A stretch of DNA of 64,000 nucleotides. Source: Bin5 sp965204525. GTDB taxonomy: Bacteria > Chloroflexota > Anaerolineae > Caldilineales > Caldilineaceae. The notes below the pieces were generated by a model that ran no database searches, was not told the origin of the DNA, and saw nothing but the letters and a program-made list of their open reading frames with translations. The DNA lies in contig OZ241994.1 of the NCBI GenBank assembly GCA_965204525.1, positions 4,774,001-4,838,000 of the forward strand. Direction: 5' to 3'. The position numbers were made by a program, and so were the translations under genes. This document shows, piece after piece, positions 36,050 to 45,247 of the stretch. Numbering within the stretch: the stretch's first letter is position 1; each line of letters begins with the position of its first letter.

Positions 36050-36640
36050 CTACTCCCCCTCCATCTCCAACTGCCCTGCTCTCTCCATCGCCGCCCAATA
36101 GGCGTGGTCCGCGCTATTGACAAGCGTGTTTTCCAGGCTGCGCAGGATCAACTCCCCCTCGGCCGAATGCGCGCCCGCCGTATGCGCCACCGCCTCCGGC
36201 AGCCCCACAGTCAGCGCAACGTGCACACCGTAGACAGAATGCCGGATCGACGGAAAGCCGGTCGCCCCCACATCGTTCTGCCAGCGCGCCTGGTTCTGCG
36301 GGCTGAACTCAAACGGCTTGCCCACGTCATGGCACAGCGCACATGCCCACAGCAGGTCTCTATCGATCCCAATATCCCCGTGGACCGCTTCCAGACCGTC
36401 GGCAAGGCCATGGGCCATGCGCGCAACACCGCGCAAATGGTCCGCCTGCGTACCGTCCTTCAGCGCCGGTGAGTCCGGCACACCCGACCCCCGAATCTGG
36501 TCGATGCGCGTAAACTCCGACTGTGACAGCGCAAAGGCCCACGCCTCGATCACCTTCCCCCGCAACGTCTCATCCTTTATCTCATTGACCTCCGGTAGAT
36601 TCTCGCACACGCCGCGACGCAGTTCTTCCATGGATGCCAT
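36050..36640 (-). CDS. HD-domain metal-dependent phosphohydrolase-like protein
   Basis: A 196-residue protein with an HD fold. Candidate ligands are H68 (QADHLRG), H104-D105 (ALCHDVGKP), H134/H140 and D178 (NSADHA). HD proteins hydrolyse nucleotides or phosphoesters; the substrate is unknown. ATG at 36640 has GAGGAGAG upstream and is preferred to an earlier in-frame start. It follows the LarA-like gene by 48 bases on the same strand, suggesting co-expression. Confidence 0.8.
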   Translation of the reverse strand: MASMEELRRGVCENLPEVNEIKDETLRGKVIEAWAFALSQSEFTRIDQIRGSGVPDSPALKDGTQADHLRGVARMAHGLADGLEAVHGDIGIDRDLLWACALCHDVGKPFEFSPQNQARWQNDVGATGFPSIRHSVYGVHVALTVGLPEAVAHTAGAHSAEGELILRSLENTLVNSADHAYWAAMERAGQLEMEGE

Positions 36641-36688
36641 TCGTCTCTCTCCTCTCTTCAACATGAAACGTTGGGCTGCCTCGTAATG

Positions 36689-38017
36689 CTACGCCTCCAC
36701 AGCAACGGGCTCTTCCCTCGCCAGAACCTGCGTCGAGGCGTTGGGGAAGATGGCAACCGTGGCGTTCGCGGGCAGCCTGGCCGCCAGCTGGTCGATCAGC
36801 GTCTGCCAGTCGCGGTAGAGTAGGTCGCTGCCATGCTTGGTCGCAAACTCCGCCGCCTGGAAATGTTCGGAGACGATGAGCAGGCTTTCCCGCCCGTTGA
36901 TCACCGCCTTCGGATCAGGCGTAGCATCGGCTGCAGCTCTGCGCTTCAGGTATTGCTCCCACGGCAGTTGCTGATGCAGACCATGATAGGAGATGCCGTC
37001 GCAGGCCGCGTTGAGAACCACCTTATACGGCTCCCGCTCGAAATAGGGCAGCGGCCACAGCGCCTTCGATCCCTGGACCGGATCGGCATCCAGCGGATAC
37101 CCGTTGCAGACCACAACATCCGCCTCTTGCCGCAGCCGGTTCGAAATCGTCGTACCGTAAGTCCTCTGCGCGAAACGCGCGCCCGCGCGATGCGCCTCTA
37201 CGAAATCGCCGATAAAGAGACCGGCAATCTGCCTGCGGCTGGTGAGGACGCTGTTGACCACCATATCCAGCCCAATCTTGCCCGCCACCTCCTCAGCCAC
37301 GTCGCGAAGATCGCGCACACCGCCGTCGATGAGCGTCACGTTGCCCGTATCCCCCTCAGACGGCTTCCGTCGTTCGATATTGCCCTGTCCCCGCGTAGGC
37401 GAGAATCCGTGGAAGTGGAAAATTGTAGCGAAACCCGCCACACCCGGCACGATCAGCTTGGCGCCGCCCCCAAAACCGGCCGAACCGTGGGGAAAGATAC
37501 CGCCCACACAGATCTTGAACTCCGCTTCCGCCACAATGCGGTTGATATAGATCGGCGTCCCATCTTCCAGACTTCCGTAGCCGACCAGATCGCCCGCCAT
37601 GAAATCGTGCGAAGTCGTCGCGTAGGCCGCCGCCACCTCCGCGCCCACCTTCTTCACCATCTCCTCTTCCGTGAGCGGCCGGTGCGTGCCGCCGCCAACG
37701 ACAATCACCGTCTCGGTCTTGGGAACGCCGGCCTCGGCCAGCTCCTCCAGCACGTACGGCAGCATCTCCGCCGCCGGCGTAGGCCTGCTCAAGTCATCGA
37801 CAATAATTGCGGCGCTCGCCTTGCCCCTGGCCGCCTCGCGAATGCGGGGCGTTCCAATCGGACTATCAAACGCCGCCGCAATCTGCGCCGAACTGAGCGC
37901 GGGAGCATCCACGCTCCCGCAGACATGAATATCCCAGCCGGCCGGAAAAGTAAGCGTGCGATCTACATCCCCAAACCAGGAGCGGGAGGGGACGGTAACG
38001 GTTTGCGGGCTGTTCAT
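36689..38017 (-). CDS. LarA-family nickel-pincer-dependent 2-hydroxyacid racemase-like protein
   Basis: A 442-residue protein with LarA features. DDLSRPTP contains R78, GGGTHRPLT contains H112, and PHGSAGFGGGAKLIVPG holds H177 and the cofactor-attachment Lys K187; HFHG supplies H203. These match R75, H108, H174, K184 and H200 of lactate racemase, so a nickel-pincer nucleotide enzyme is expected. The substrate may be another 2-hydroxy acid, since LarA homologues vary. No larB, larC or larE cofactor genes lie in the window. The start ATG at 38017 has AAGGAAG upstream. Confidence 0.85.
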   Translation of the reverse strand: MNSPQTVTVPSRSWFGDVDRTLTFPAGWDIHVCGSVDAPALSSAQIAAAFDSPIGTPRIREAARGKASAAIIVDDLSRPTPAAEMLPYVLEELAEAGVPKTETVIVVGGGTHRPLTEEEMVKKVGAEVAAAYATTSHDFMAGDLVGYGSLEDGTPIYINRIVAEAEFKICVGGIFPHGSAGFGGGAKLIVPGVAGFATIFHFHGFSPTRGQGNIERRKPSEGDTGNVTLIDGGVRDLRDVAEEVAGKIGLDMVVNSVLTSRRQIAGLFIGDFVEAHRAGARFAQRTYGTTISNRLRQEADVVVCNGYPLDADPVQGSKALWPLPYFEREPYKVVLNAACDGISYHGLHQQLPWEQYLKRRAAADATPDPKAVINGRESLLIVSEHFQAAEFATKHGSDLLYRDWQTLIDQLAARLPANATVAIFPNASTQVLAREEPVAVEA

Positions 38018-38065
38018 GGCTTCTTCCTTCGGTTGTTACTGATGGATTTTGCGCTATTTGATGAG

Positions 38066-38668
38066 CTATGCGGGGATGAGGTGCCTCTTCAATGTGTCAA
38101 TCAGACATTTCGCGAATCTAGAGCGCTGGATCACTTTTTCCGAGTCAATCTGGGCCAGAATATCGAAGGAGTGGTTGCCCTTGTCATAAGTGCCTTTCTG
38201 GCTATCTCGGCTAGCCAATTTGAGTTGGTCCAGGACATCTTTCTTGGGGACATCCTCAATATTTTCTCGATTCGTGAGGGAAGCGGACCTGAAATTGCTC
38301 CCAAAGTACTTCTCCAGCGAAGGAACGTCCGCCAAAAACCCAGACTCCATAATCTGCACCATGAGGTGTGCCTGCTCATCTAGGGCATCTGAGGGGCGTT
38401 GCCAGCCATCGCGGGAGTTCAAATGCTGCCATGAAGTACTTTGTGGCGCGACCTGAGTTTCAGCATCGACCAAGAGTAGTGGAATCGCCTCTGAGTCTAC
38501 CTGATTTAGAGAAGTACGGAATTTCTTGAAGGCTTCAGTTCTGCTTCCGCAAGCGATAACTCTAGGCATGTGACCGGAAAGGCCAGCTTTCTTGAAGAAT
38601 TCAGAAAACGCTCTGCGGCACCGAGAATCAAGACCTCCAGAACTACCTCCCTCCACATATAATCGCAC
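38066..38668 (-). CDS. DUF4276-family protein, TOPRIM-like pattern, partner of the ATPase gene
   Basis: A 200-residue protein matching DUF4276 by RLYVEGGS at the start, ACGSRTEAF, LLLVDAET and DEQAHLMVQIMESGFLAD. The acidic residues E6 and D68/E70 fall at the ends of strands in the way expected of a TOPRIM nuclease fold; this is an inference. The start is probably GTG at 38668, two bases after the ATPase stop codon, indicating translational coupling. In-frame codons further upstream overlap the ATPase gene. The pair looks like a two-gene defence or toxin-like module. Confidence 0.7.
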   Translation of the reverse strand: MRLYVEGGSSGGLDSRCRRAFSEFFKKAGLSGHMPRVIACGSRTEAFKKFRTSLNQVDSEAIPLLLVDAETQVAPQSTSWQHLNSRDGWQRPSDALDEQAHLMVQIMESGFLADVPSLEKYFGSNFRSASLTNRENIEDVPKKDVLDQLKLASRDSQKGTYDKGNHSFDILAQIDSEKVIQRSRFAKCLIDTLKRHLIPA

Positions 38669-38670
38669 TC

Positions 38671-39894
38671 TTACCAACGATTGCCTCCAAGCTCCCCGCT
38701 GCGCCACAGATCTCCCAGCGAATACTCGTTGAGCCAAATACGAAGCTGCTCCTGTTCAAGCCGGCGCACGGATGTAGCATTGCTTTCTTTCTCGCACACG
38801 AGCACAGCTTCAGGCACATGGGATAACGCGTCAACAAGAATGTCTGAGTGGGTGGTCACAATTACTTGCGTTCGATGAGAAGCCTCAATAAGCAGTTCCG
38901 CGACAATCGGCAGGATATCGGGGTGTAGCCCAATTTCTGGTTCTTCGATGCAAATCAGTGGCGGAGGAGAGGGATGGCAGAGGATAGAGACAAGGCAAAG
39001 AAATCGCAAAGTTCCATCCGAAAGCCGAGTAGCAGGTACGGGTCGAAATAATTCCTTTTCGTGAAAGTAAACTTGCACCGTGCCTCCCTGAAAATAGACT
39101 TGATATCTTTCAAACTGTTCATAAAACTGTTCTATCTGTGAAAAGAGAAGGTTTCTTATGTCCCCCATGAGATCCAAGTGATTGAGAACAAGACCAAGAT
39201 TGCTCGCATCTTCAGCCAGAAAGTCGCTGGGCATGTCTACTGGCTGTGGATTGCGAGGCGTTGTATTTCGGCCCATATTCCATTCGCGATAGAGTTTGAA
39301 CTGCTTGTACTGGTCTCCCAGATAAGTAATCTCAGGATACTGATCCGGGTCCCGGCGTTGCGATAGCACGGACTGATTTGGCGCTAGATCCTCGCGCTGC
39401 AGCTTTCGTTCCCTTCTTTCTCTGTCGGTAACTGCTCCATCGATGTCAACTGCGCGAATACTTAGTACAGGGTGGCCCGCTTGATAGCGATAAAAGAAGC
39501 GTACGTCCGTGGCCCCCTCAAACTCTTCTCGTTCGTTTTCAATCGCTTCATCCACAAGGTCGAAACGCTGACCCACAGATGCAAAGCTGATTCTGTGGCG
39601 CAGAGCCATGATTCCATTAGGGTTATATAGTGTTGCATCCACCTCAGCTACTGGTAATGATTCTGTACCTTTCCACAGCCATTCCTCCGTACCCCCTCCC
39701 GCGCGCACCGGTGCAACCAAGTCGGTAGCTGATGCCCGCAAGAGATCGATTGCCTCCAATATGTTCGACTTGCCGGACCCGTTGGGACCGATCACTACAT
39801 TTAATGCCTCAAGCTCTATCGACTGTGAATCCGGGCCAAAAGAAAGTAAGTTTCGTAGTCTCAGCGTTTTGATGAACCTTTTGTCGCCCAACAT
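38671..39894 (-). CDS. AAA-family (OLD/RecF-like, AAA_21-type) ATPase
   Basis: A 407-residue SMC-like ATPase. Walker A is GPNGSGKS (36-43), the ABC-type signature is RLSDGTLRFL (290-299), Walker B is LICIEEPEIGLHP (313-325), and the switch histidine is H349 (TTHSD). Residues 60-280 form the variable lobe. Such ATPases pair with nuclease-like partners in OLD, PARIS, Gabija-like and similar systems. Here the partner is the DUF4276 gene immediately downstream. Base composition is visibly more A/T-rich than in the flanking LarA and transporter genes, suggesting acquisition by transfer. Confidence 0.82.
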   Translation of the reverse strand: MLGDKRFIKTLRLRNLLSFGPDSQSIELEALNVVIGPNGSGKSNILEAIDLLRASATDLVAPVRAGGGTEEWLWKGTESLPVAEVDATLYNPNGIMALRHRISFASVGQRFDLVDEAIENEREEFEGATDVRFFYRYQAGHPVLSIRAVDIDGAVTDRERRERKLQREDLAPNQSVLSQRRDPDQYPEITYLGDQYKQFKLYREWNMGRNTTPRNPQPVDMPSDFLAEDASNLGLVLNHLDLMGDIRNLLFSQIEQFYEQFERYQVYFQGGTVQVYFHEKELFRPVPATRLSDGTLRFLCLVSILCHPSPPPLICIEEPEIGLHPDILPIVAELLIEASHRTQVIVTTHSDILVDALSHVPEAVLVCEKESNATSVRRLEQEQLRIWLNEYSLGDLWRSGELGGNRW

Positions 39895-40074
39895 TTTTCC
39901 TCTATCTCTGGCAGATTCTTGCCTACCCTATCCTGACATTCTATCATAACCGAAGCCATTACATCTGCCCTTCGCCTGCACCGTCCCTGTCCATTATCAA
40001 ACGTATGTCAACCTACCGCAAAGGGAGAATGTGGCACGTGATTCTGTAAGGCCACTGTCAGAATTGCCCCATTT

Positions 40075-40103
40075 TTGACAGCGCCCCCTTCTCTGTTTAT
40101 ACT
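40075..40103 (+). promoter_or_regulatory. Near-consensus promoter of the third peptide-type transporter operon
   Basis: TTGACA (40075-40080) and TATACT (40098-40103) with a 17-base spacer. Transcription would begin near 40110, giving a leader of about 290 bases before ATG 40397. The whole gap 39895-40396 shows no convincing gene, so the long leader may hold a regulatory RNA; no known riboswitch motif was recognised. Confidence 0.7.
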
Positions 40104-40396
40104 CACACGGACTGACGAGGCGACGGCTCCCTCTGATTCGTTCAGAGTCGCATCCAGCTTGTACTTCGCGCCGACCAGTCGTCCCCATTGTGCCCTTCAA
40201 CTCCTGAACCGGGGCAGGCTGGGCGGCCAAACCGCAGTTCCCGAAACGTCGATCGCCTGCATTTTGGGGCCGGCCCTGCCAGCCTTCGAGTCCGTATCGA
40301 AACCAAGCGCACTGACCACTGTCAATACTGAACTTTCCGGTCAAGGCGCCATAGCCATCAGCCCTACTTTTCTACATTTCAAGGAGAGAAATACCA

Positions 40397-42046
40397 ATGA
40401 AACAGAAGCAAACACTGACAAGGCGCGACTTCCTGCGCTATTCCGCCATGAGCGGTTCGGCCGCGCTGCTGGTAGCCTGCGCGCCCGCGGCGCCCGCCGC
40501 CGACGGCGAAGCCGCACCCGCGGCCGCGGCTGACGAAGCCCCTGCCGCCGGAATGAGCGGTCCCAAGCAGGGCGGCACCATGACCTGGGTTGGCCACCAG
40601 GAAGTGGCCGGCCTCAGCCCGGCTTTCATGGGCCCCACAGTGCACTGGGTCATGATCATCAACATCCAGAATCCCCTCGTGACCGTTGACGAGTTCAACG
40701 AACAGGAACTGGTACTGGCCGAGTCCGTCGACGTCTCAGCTGACGGCCTCACCTACACCTTCAAGCTGCACGAAGGTGTACTCTTCCACGACGGCACCGA
40801 ATTAACCGCCGAAGATGTCGCCTACACCTACGACTACTACCGCAACCCCGACAACGGCGCGCCAATCGTCGGTCGCTTCACCGGCATCGGCTCAGTCGAA
40901 GCAACCGACAAGTACACCGTCACGGTCAATATGGACGCTGTCAACGCAGCTTCGTTGACCTCTTGGGCCACCGTTCCCATCGTCCATTCGGCCTACCACG
41001 CCGAAGTCGGCGAGGAGACCTACAGCACATCGCCGATCGGCACCGGACCCTACAAGCTCAGAGAATGGCGCCCGGCAGAGTTCACCGAGTTGGAAGCTTT
41101 CGACGATCATTTCCGCGGCCGCCCCAATATCGACGTCCTGCGCGAAGACATCGTGCCCGAACCCTCCGTGCGCATGATCGCCCTGCAGACCGGCGAAGCC
41201 GATTCCGCCGTCTGGCCGCTGCTCGTCGAAGACAGCATTTTCCTCGAGTCCGACCCCGGCTACGTCAACTTCCGAACCCTCGCCAACTCGATCAAGCATT
41301 TCCCGCTGAATAACAGCATTCCGCAGCTGGCAGAGAAAGAGGTGCGCCAAGCCCTGATGCACGCGCTCGACCGCCAGCGCATCATCGACGAGCTCTGGAA
41401 CGGCGCCGCACAGGTCTCCCATTCCAACCTCACGCCTGCCAGCCCCTATCACCACACCGGCCTCAAGCAGTACGACTTCGATCCCGCAGAGGCCATGGCT
41501 CTGCTCGACGGCGCCGGTTGGGCTGCCGGCAGCGACGGCATCCGCGCCAAGGGCGACCAGCAACTTTCCTTCACCATCACGACCATCACCGGCGACCAGG
41601 CCCGCCGCCCCATCGCCGAACTCGCACAGCTGATGTTTGCCGACGTCGGTGTCGACGTACAGCTGAAAGAGGCGCCCGTAGCCACCATCCTCCAGGGCAT
41701 GCGCGAAGGTACCATGGACGCCTCCCTCTACAACTGGACCTACGGCAGCGCCGTCGAGCCCGATCCGTTCAGCACCCTGCACTCCGCCGGCGGCAACAAC
41801 TTTGCCCAGCTCAACCACGCCCGCATGGACCAGCTCATCGAGGAGGGGCTCCAGGTCGTCGCCTACGAGGAACGCGAGCCCTACTACCACGAGATCCAGG
41901 AGATCTTCGTCGAGGAGCAGCCTGTCCTTAACCTGCAGTTCGACGAGTGGATGAACGTCTTCAACGCCCGCATCAAGGGCCTGCCCGAAGGCCCGAAGAA
42001 CAGCTCAATGTACCAGCAAGCCTACAAATGGTGGATTGAGGAATAG
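40397..42046 (+). CDS. Peptide/nickel-type ABC transporter substrate-binding protein (Tat lipoprotein)
   Basis: A 549-residue family 5 solute-binding protein. The signal has TRRDFLRY and a lipobox ending LVAC. A long Ala/Pro/Asp spacer covers residues about 30-58. Mature motifs are LHEGVLFHDGTEL and GTGPYKLREW. ATG at 40397 has AAGGAGA upstream. It leads an operon with two permeases and no ATPase. A large hairpin follows its stop codon, which probably stabilises its mRNA or reduces read-through into the permeases. Confidence 0.93.
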   Translation: MKQKQTLTRRDFLRYSAMSGSAALLVACAPAAPAADGEAAPAAAADEAPAAGMSGPKQGGTMTWVGHQEVAGLSPAFMGPTVHWVMIINIQNPLVTVDEFNEQELVLAESVDVSADGLTYTFKLHEGVLFHDGTELTAEDVAYTYDYYRNPDNGAPIVGRFTGIGSVEATDKYTVTVNMDAVNAASLTSWATVPIVHSAYHAEVGEETYSTSPIGTGPYKLREWRPAEFTELEAFDDHFRGRPNIDVLREDIVPEPSVRMIALQTGEADSAVWPLLVEDSIFLESDPGYVNFRTLANSIKHFPLNNSIPQLAEKEVRQALMHALDRQRIIDELWNGAAQVSHSNLTPASPYHHTGLKQYDFDPAEAMALLDGAGWAAGSDGIRAKGDQQLSFTITTITGDQARRPIAELAQLMFADVGVDVQLKEAPVATILQGMREGTMDASLYNWTYGSAVEPDPFSTLHSAGGNNFAQLNHARMDQLIEEGLQVVAYEEREPYYHEIQEIFVEEQPVLNLQFDEWMNVFNARIKGLPEGPKNSSMYQQAYKWWIEE

Positions 42047-42053
42047 GACCCCA

Positions 42054-42091
42054 GTGGTCGGCGATCCTATTGCATTAGGGTCGCCGACCAC
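42054..42091 (+). promoter_or_regulatory. Intercistronic hairpin between binding-protein and permease genes
   Basis: Sixteen base pairs (42054-42069 with 42076-42091, one G-T wobble) with a six-base loop. There is no T run, so it is better read as a processing or stabilising element than as a terminator. Confidence 0.7.
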
Positions 42092-42126
42092 CTATCACTT
42101 CCACCATCCGCTAACCACTGCCCACC

Positions 42127-43089
42127 ATGCTTACCTACATCGCCCGCCGCATCCTGCAAGGCGTCGTCGTGATCGTCCTGATCAGCGTCGGCACCTTTGT
42201 CGTTATTCGATTGATGCCGGGCGACCCCACCTACTTGCTGCTGGGCGAAGGGGAAATCCGCATCAGCAAGGAACAGATGGAGGCGGTCCGCGCCCGCTGG
42301 GGTTTGGACCGCCCCCACCACGAACAGTTCTTTATCTGGGCGTGGAATCTTCTGCGCGGCGATTTCGGTGACTCTCTGATTCGCAAGGGAATACCGGTGC
42401 GGCAGATGATCTTCGAGGCAATCCCGGTAACCGCGATCCTGAATGTCACCTCTCTGGCGCTTGCGCTGTTGGTTGCTATTCCTGCCGGCATCATCGCCGG
42501 CGTGCGCCGCAACTCCTCCTTCGACTACAGCACCGCCGTCGGCTCCACACTGGGCGTCGCCCTACCCAACTTCTGGCTGGCTCTCATGCTGATCGTGCTC
42601 TTTGCCCTCTACGTGCCGCGCTGGTTGGGTGACCTGCCATTGGTAGGCCGCATCCCACCGTTCGGGCTGAAGTCGTGGCAAGGCTACATCCTGCCCGTCT
42701 TGGTGCTGACCACCGAACAGATGGCCGTCCTCACGCGCGTCATGCGCGCCTCTACCCTTGAAGTCCTTACCCAGGACTACGTGCGCACTGCCTACGCCAA
42801 AGGGCTGCCCAACATGATCGTTCTTGTCCGCCACGCAGTCCGTAATGCCCTGCTCCCTGTCGTAACGGTCATCGGTTTTCGCATCGCCTTCATTCTCAGC
42901 GGCACCATCGTCGTCGAAACTGTCTTCGCCATCCCAGGCATCGGACGCCTTTTCACCGATTCGATCTTTCGCCTCGACTACCAGGTCGTCCAATCCCTGG
43001 TCGTCGTGCTGGCCGTTCTCGTCGTCGCCGTGAACCTGCTCACAGACCTGACCTACGCCATCATCGATCCGCGTATTCGTATCAATTAG
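42127..43089 (+). CDS. ABC transporter permease, DppB/OppB type
   Basis: A 320-residue membrane protein with N-terminal helix (YIARRILQGVVVIVL), MPGDP motif, EAA-type loop YVRTAYAKGLPN and tail YAIIDPRIRIN. It pairs with the DppC-type permease 25 bases downstream. The start ATG has no obvious ribosome site, so translation may be low or coupled. Confidence 0.9.
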   Translation: MLTYIARRILQGVVVIVLISVGTFVVIRLMPGDPTYLLLGEGEIRISKEQMEAVRARWGLDRPHHEQFFIWAWNLLRGDFGDSLIRKGIPVRQMIFEAIPVTAILNVTSLALALLVAIPAGIIAGVRRNSSFDYSTAVGSTLGVALPNFWLALMLIVLFALYVPRWLGDLPLVGRIPPFGLKSWQGYILPVLVLTTEQMAVLTRVMRASTLEVLTQDYVRTAYAKGLPNMIVLVRHAVRNALLPVVTVIGFRIAFILSGTIVVETVFAIPGIGRLFTDSIFRLDYQVVQSLVVVLAVLVVAVNLLTDLTYAIIDPRIRIN

Positions 43090-43114
43090 ATTTCCTTAGC
43101 TTTCGTTTCAACAT

Positions 43115-44014
43115 ATGACGACCACCGCACCCGCCGAGCTCAACCAACAGCTCACTGCCACCTCCGACCACCGCTCCGAATTGAGCCAGGCCTGGCGGCG
43201 CTTCCGCGCCAATCGCATCGCAGTCGGTGGATTGGTTGTCATCCTCCTCCTGGCGCTGATGGCCATATTCGCGCCCCTGCTCTCACCCTACGATCCCATC
43301 GACGAAGTCTTCCGCGGTATGCGCGGCGGCAGCCCAACCCTTGCCCATCCTTTCGGCTACGACCACCTGGGAAGGGACCTCCTCAGCCGCGTTATCTTCG
43401 GTACCCGCGTCGCTCTGCTTGTCGGCCTGCTGGCAACCGGCATCGCAGTTACCTTAGGCGTAGTCATCGGCGCAGTGGCCGGTTACCGCGGCAGCTGGGA
43501 GGACACATTGATCTCCAGGGTAATCGATACCTTGATGGCCTTTCCCATCATCGCCCTGCTCGTCGTGCTCGCCGCAGTTCTGGGGCCGAGCCTCGTTACT
43601 ACAATCGTCGTGATCGGTACGACCGGCTGGGCCCGCTTCGCCCGCGTCGTACGCGCAGACATAATGTCCCTCAAGGCGACCGACTTCGTCACCGCGGCCC
43701 GCGCCGTCGGCGTGCGCGACTGGCGCATCATCTGGCGCCATCTTCTCCCCAACGTCATGGGCCCAATTATCGTTTTGGCGACCCTCGGGATTGGGGGCAT
43801 CATCATTCTTGAATCGGCGCTCTCATTCCTGGGTCTGGGCATCCGCCCGCCCAACCCCTCATGGGGCGGCACCCTGGCGGATGGAAGAGCATATATTCTG
43901 CGCTTTCCCCATATTGCCTTTTTTCCGGGCCTCATGATCGTGATCACAGTGCTGGCCTTCAATTTCCTGGGAGACGGCCTGCGAGATGCTCTCGATCCAC
44001 GCGAACGGGACTAG
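43115..44014 (+). CDS. ABC transporter permease, DppC/OppC type
   Basis: A 299-residue membrane protein with HPFGYDHLGRDLLSRVIFGTR, EAA-type loop FVTAARAVGVRD and end GLRDALDPRERD. It is the last gene of this transporter unit. No ATPase gene follows; the next gene begins a ribose-type transporter. Confidence 0.9.
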   Translation: MTTTAPAELNQQLTATSDHRSELSQAWRRFRANRIAVGGLVVILLLALMAIFAPLLSPYDPIDEVFRGMRGGSPTLAHPFGYDHLGRDLLSRVIFGTRVALLVGLLATGIAVTLGVVIGAVAGYRGSWEDTLISRVIDTLMAFPIIALLVVLAAVLGPSLVTTIVVIGTTGWARFARVVRADIMSLKATDFVTAARAVGVRDWRIIWRHLLPNVMGPIIVLATLGIGGIIILESALSFLGLGIRPPNPSWGGTLADGRAYILRFPHIAFFPGLMIVITVLAFNFLGDGLRDALDPRERD

Positions 44015-44146
44015 CAATGGGACTATGCCGGAATCGACGGCAAGAAATCCTCAAGACATGTCGGACGGCATATGCATTTTTTTGGAAGCACCAACGGATT
44101 CGGATTGTTCACAAAGTAGTGGACCAAGTTTCAGGAGGAAGAACAG

Positions 44147-45217
44147 ATGAAGTTCCAGTCACAACAGTTCACAGTTTTCGCTCTGCTGCTGACACTCGCA
44201 CTGGCGCTCACCGCCTGTGTCGCCGTCGCCCCGGAATCCGGCGATGACGCCATGATGGAGGAGGAAGGCGGCTTCGTCGTCGGCGTCAGCAACACCCTTG
44301 TCGGCAACGGCTGGCGCGAGCAGATGATCTGCGCGATCAAGGCCGAGGCCAGCGCCAGCGGCCTCGTCGACAGCGTCGTCGTCGTCAACCGCAACGGCGG
44401 CCCCACCGAGCAGATCGCCGATCTCGAGGGCCTCATCTCGCAAGGCGTCGATGCCATCATCCTCAACCCGACCGACCGTGAGGGCCTCAACGCCGTCATC
44501 GAATCGGCCATCGCCCAGGGCATCGTCGTCGTCGCCGTCGACCAGGCCGTGACCGCCGAGGGCGCCTACGTCGCCACCAATGACCAGACCGCCTACGCCC
44601 GCCTTGGCGCCGAATGGCTCTTCGAGCAGCTCGGCGGCTCCGGTAAGGTCGTGGAGATGCGCGGCATCGACGGCGTCCCCGCCGACACCGACCGCCACAA
44701 CGGCTTCATGGAAGCGCTCGCCAACTACCCTGACATCGAAGTCGTGGCCTCGACCTTCACTGGCTGGGACCCCTCAACCGGCGCCCAGCAGGCCCTCGAC
44801 CTCATTACCACCCAGGAGATCGACGGCATCTGGACCTCCGGCATCGACTATCCCGTCGTTGAGCAGTTCCAGGTCGCCGATGTTGACTTCGTGCCCATCG
44901 TCGGCGCCGACAACAACGGCTTCGTGGAGCAGCTGATCCAGCTCGCCGATGCAGGTCTGATCGGCGCGGCCGTCACCAACCCGCCCGCCATCGGCGCCGT
45001 CGGCATGGCCATCGCGCTCGATGCGTTGACAGGCAACAATCCGCCTCATGAGACCATTCTCACACCGAAAGTCTTCACCACCGCCGATCTCGACGCGCTC
45101 AATGCAATCTACGCGCCCGACGAGCAGGTAGGTTGGAGCACATACGTCGACATTGAACCCTACACCAGTTACAACGGCAGCGCCGATGTGTCCGCCTGTA
45201 CGGCGCCGGGTGAGTAA
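44147..45217 (+). CDS. Ribose/sugar-type periplasmic binding lipoprotein (family 4)
   Basis: A 356-residue protein of the RbsB/XylF class. A Sec signal with lipobox LTAC is at about residues 21-24. An acidic spacer follows, then VGVSNTLVGNGWREQM, ISQGVDAIILNPTD and GVPADTDRHNGF, which follow the family pattern for monosaccharide binding. AGGAGG lies before the ATG. It heads a complete importer operon with an RbsA-type ATPase and two RbsC-type permeases. The sugar is unknown. Confidence 0.9.
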   Translation: MKFQSQQFTVFALLLTLALALTACVAVAPESGDDAMMEEEGGFVVGVSNTLVGNGWREQMICAIKAEASASGLVDSVVVVNRNGGPTEQIADLEGLISQGVDAIILNPTDREGLNAVIESAIAQGIVVVAVDQAVTAEGAYVATNDQTAYARLGAEWLFEQLGGSGKVVEMRGIDGVPADTDRHNGFMEALANYPDIEVVASTFTGWDPSTGAQQALDLITTQEIDGIWTSGIDYPVVEQFQVADVDFVPIVGADNNGFVEQLIQLADAGLIGAAVTNPPAIGAVGMAIALDALTGNNPPHETILTPKVFTTADLDALNAIYAPDEQVGWSTYVDIEPYTSYNGSADVSACTAPGE

Positions 45218-45247
45218 TCTGCCACCCGCTGTTGGAATAAGGTCGCT

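Noticed and set aside
36833..38383. A 516-codon open frame on the plus strand
   Set aside because: It is antisense to the LarA-like gene and part of the DUF4276 gene, with shadow-type composition and no recognisable domain.
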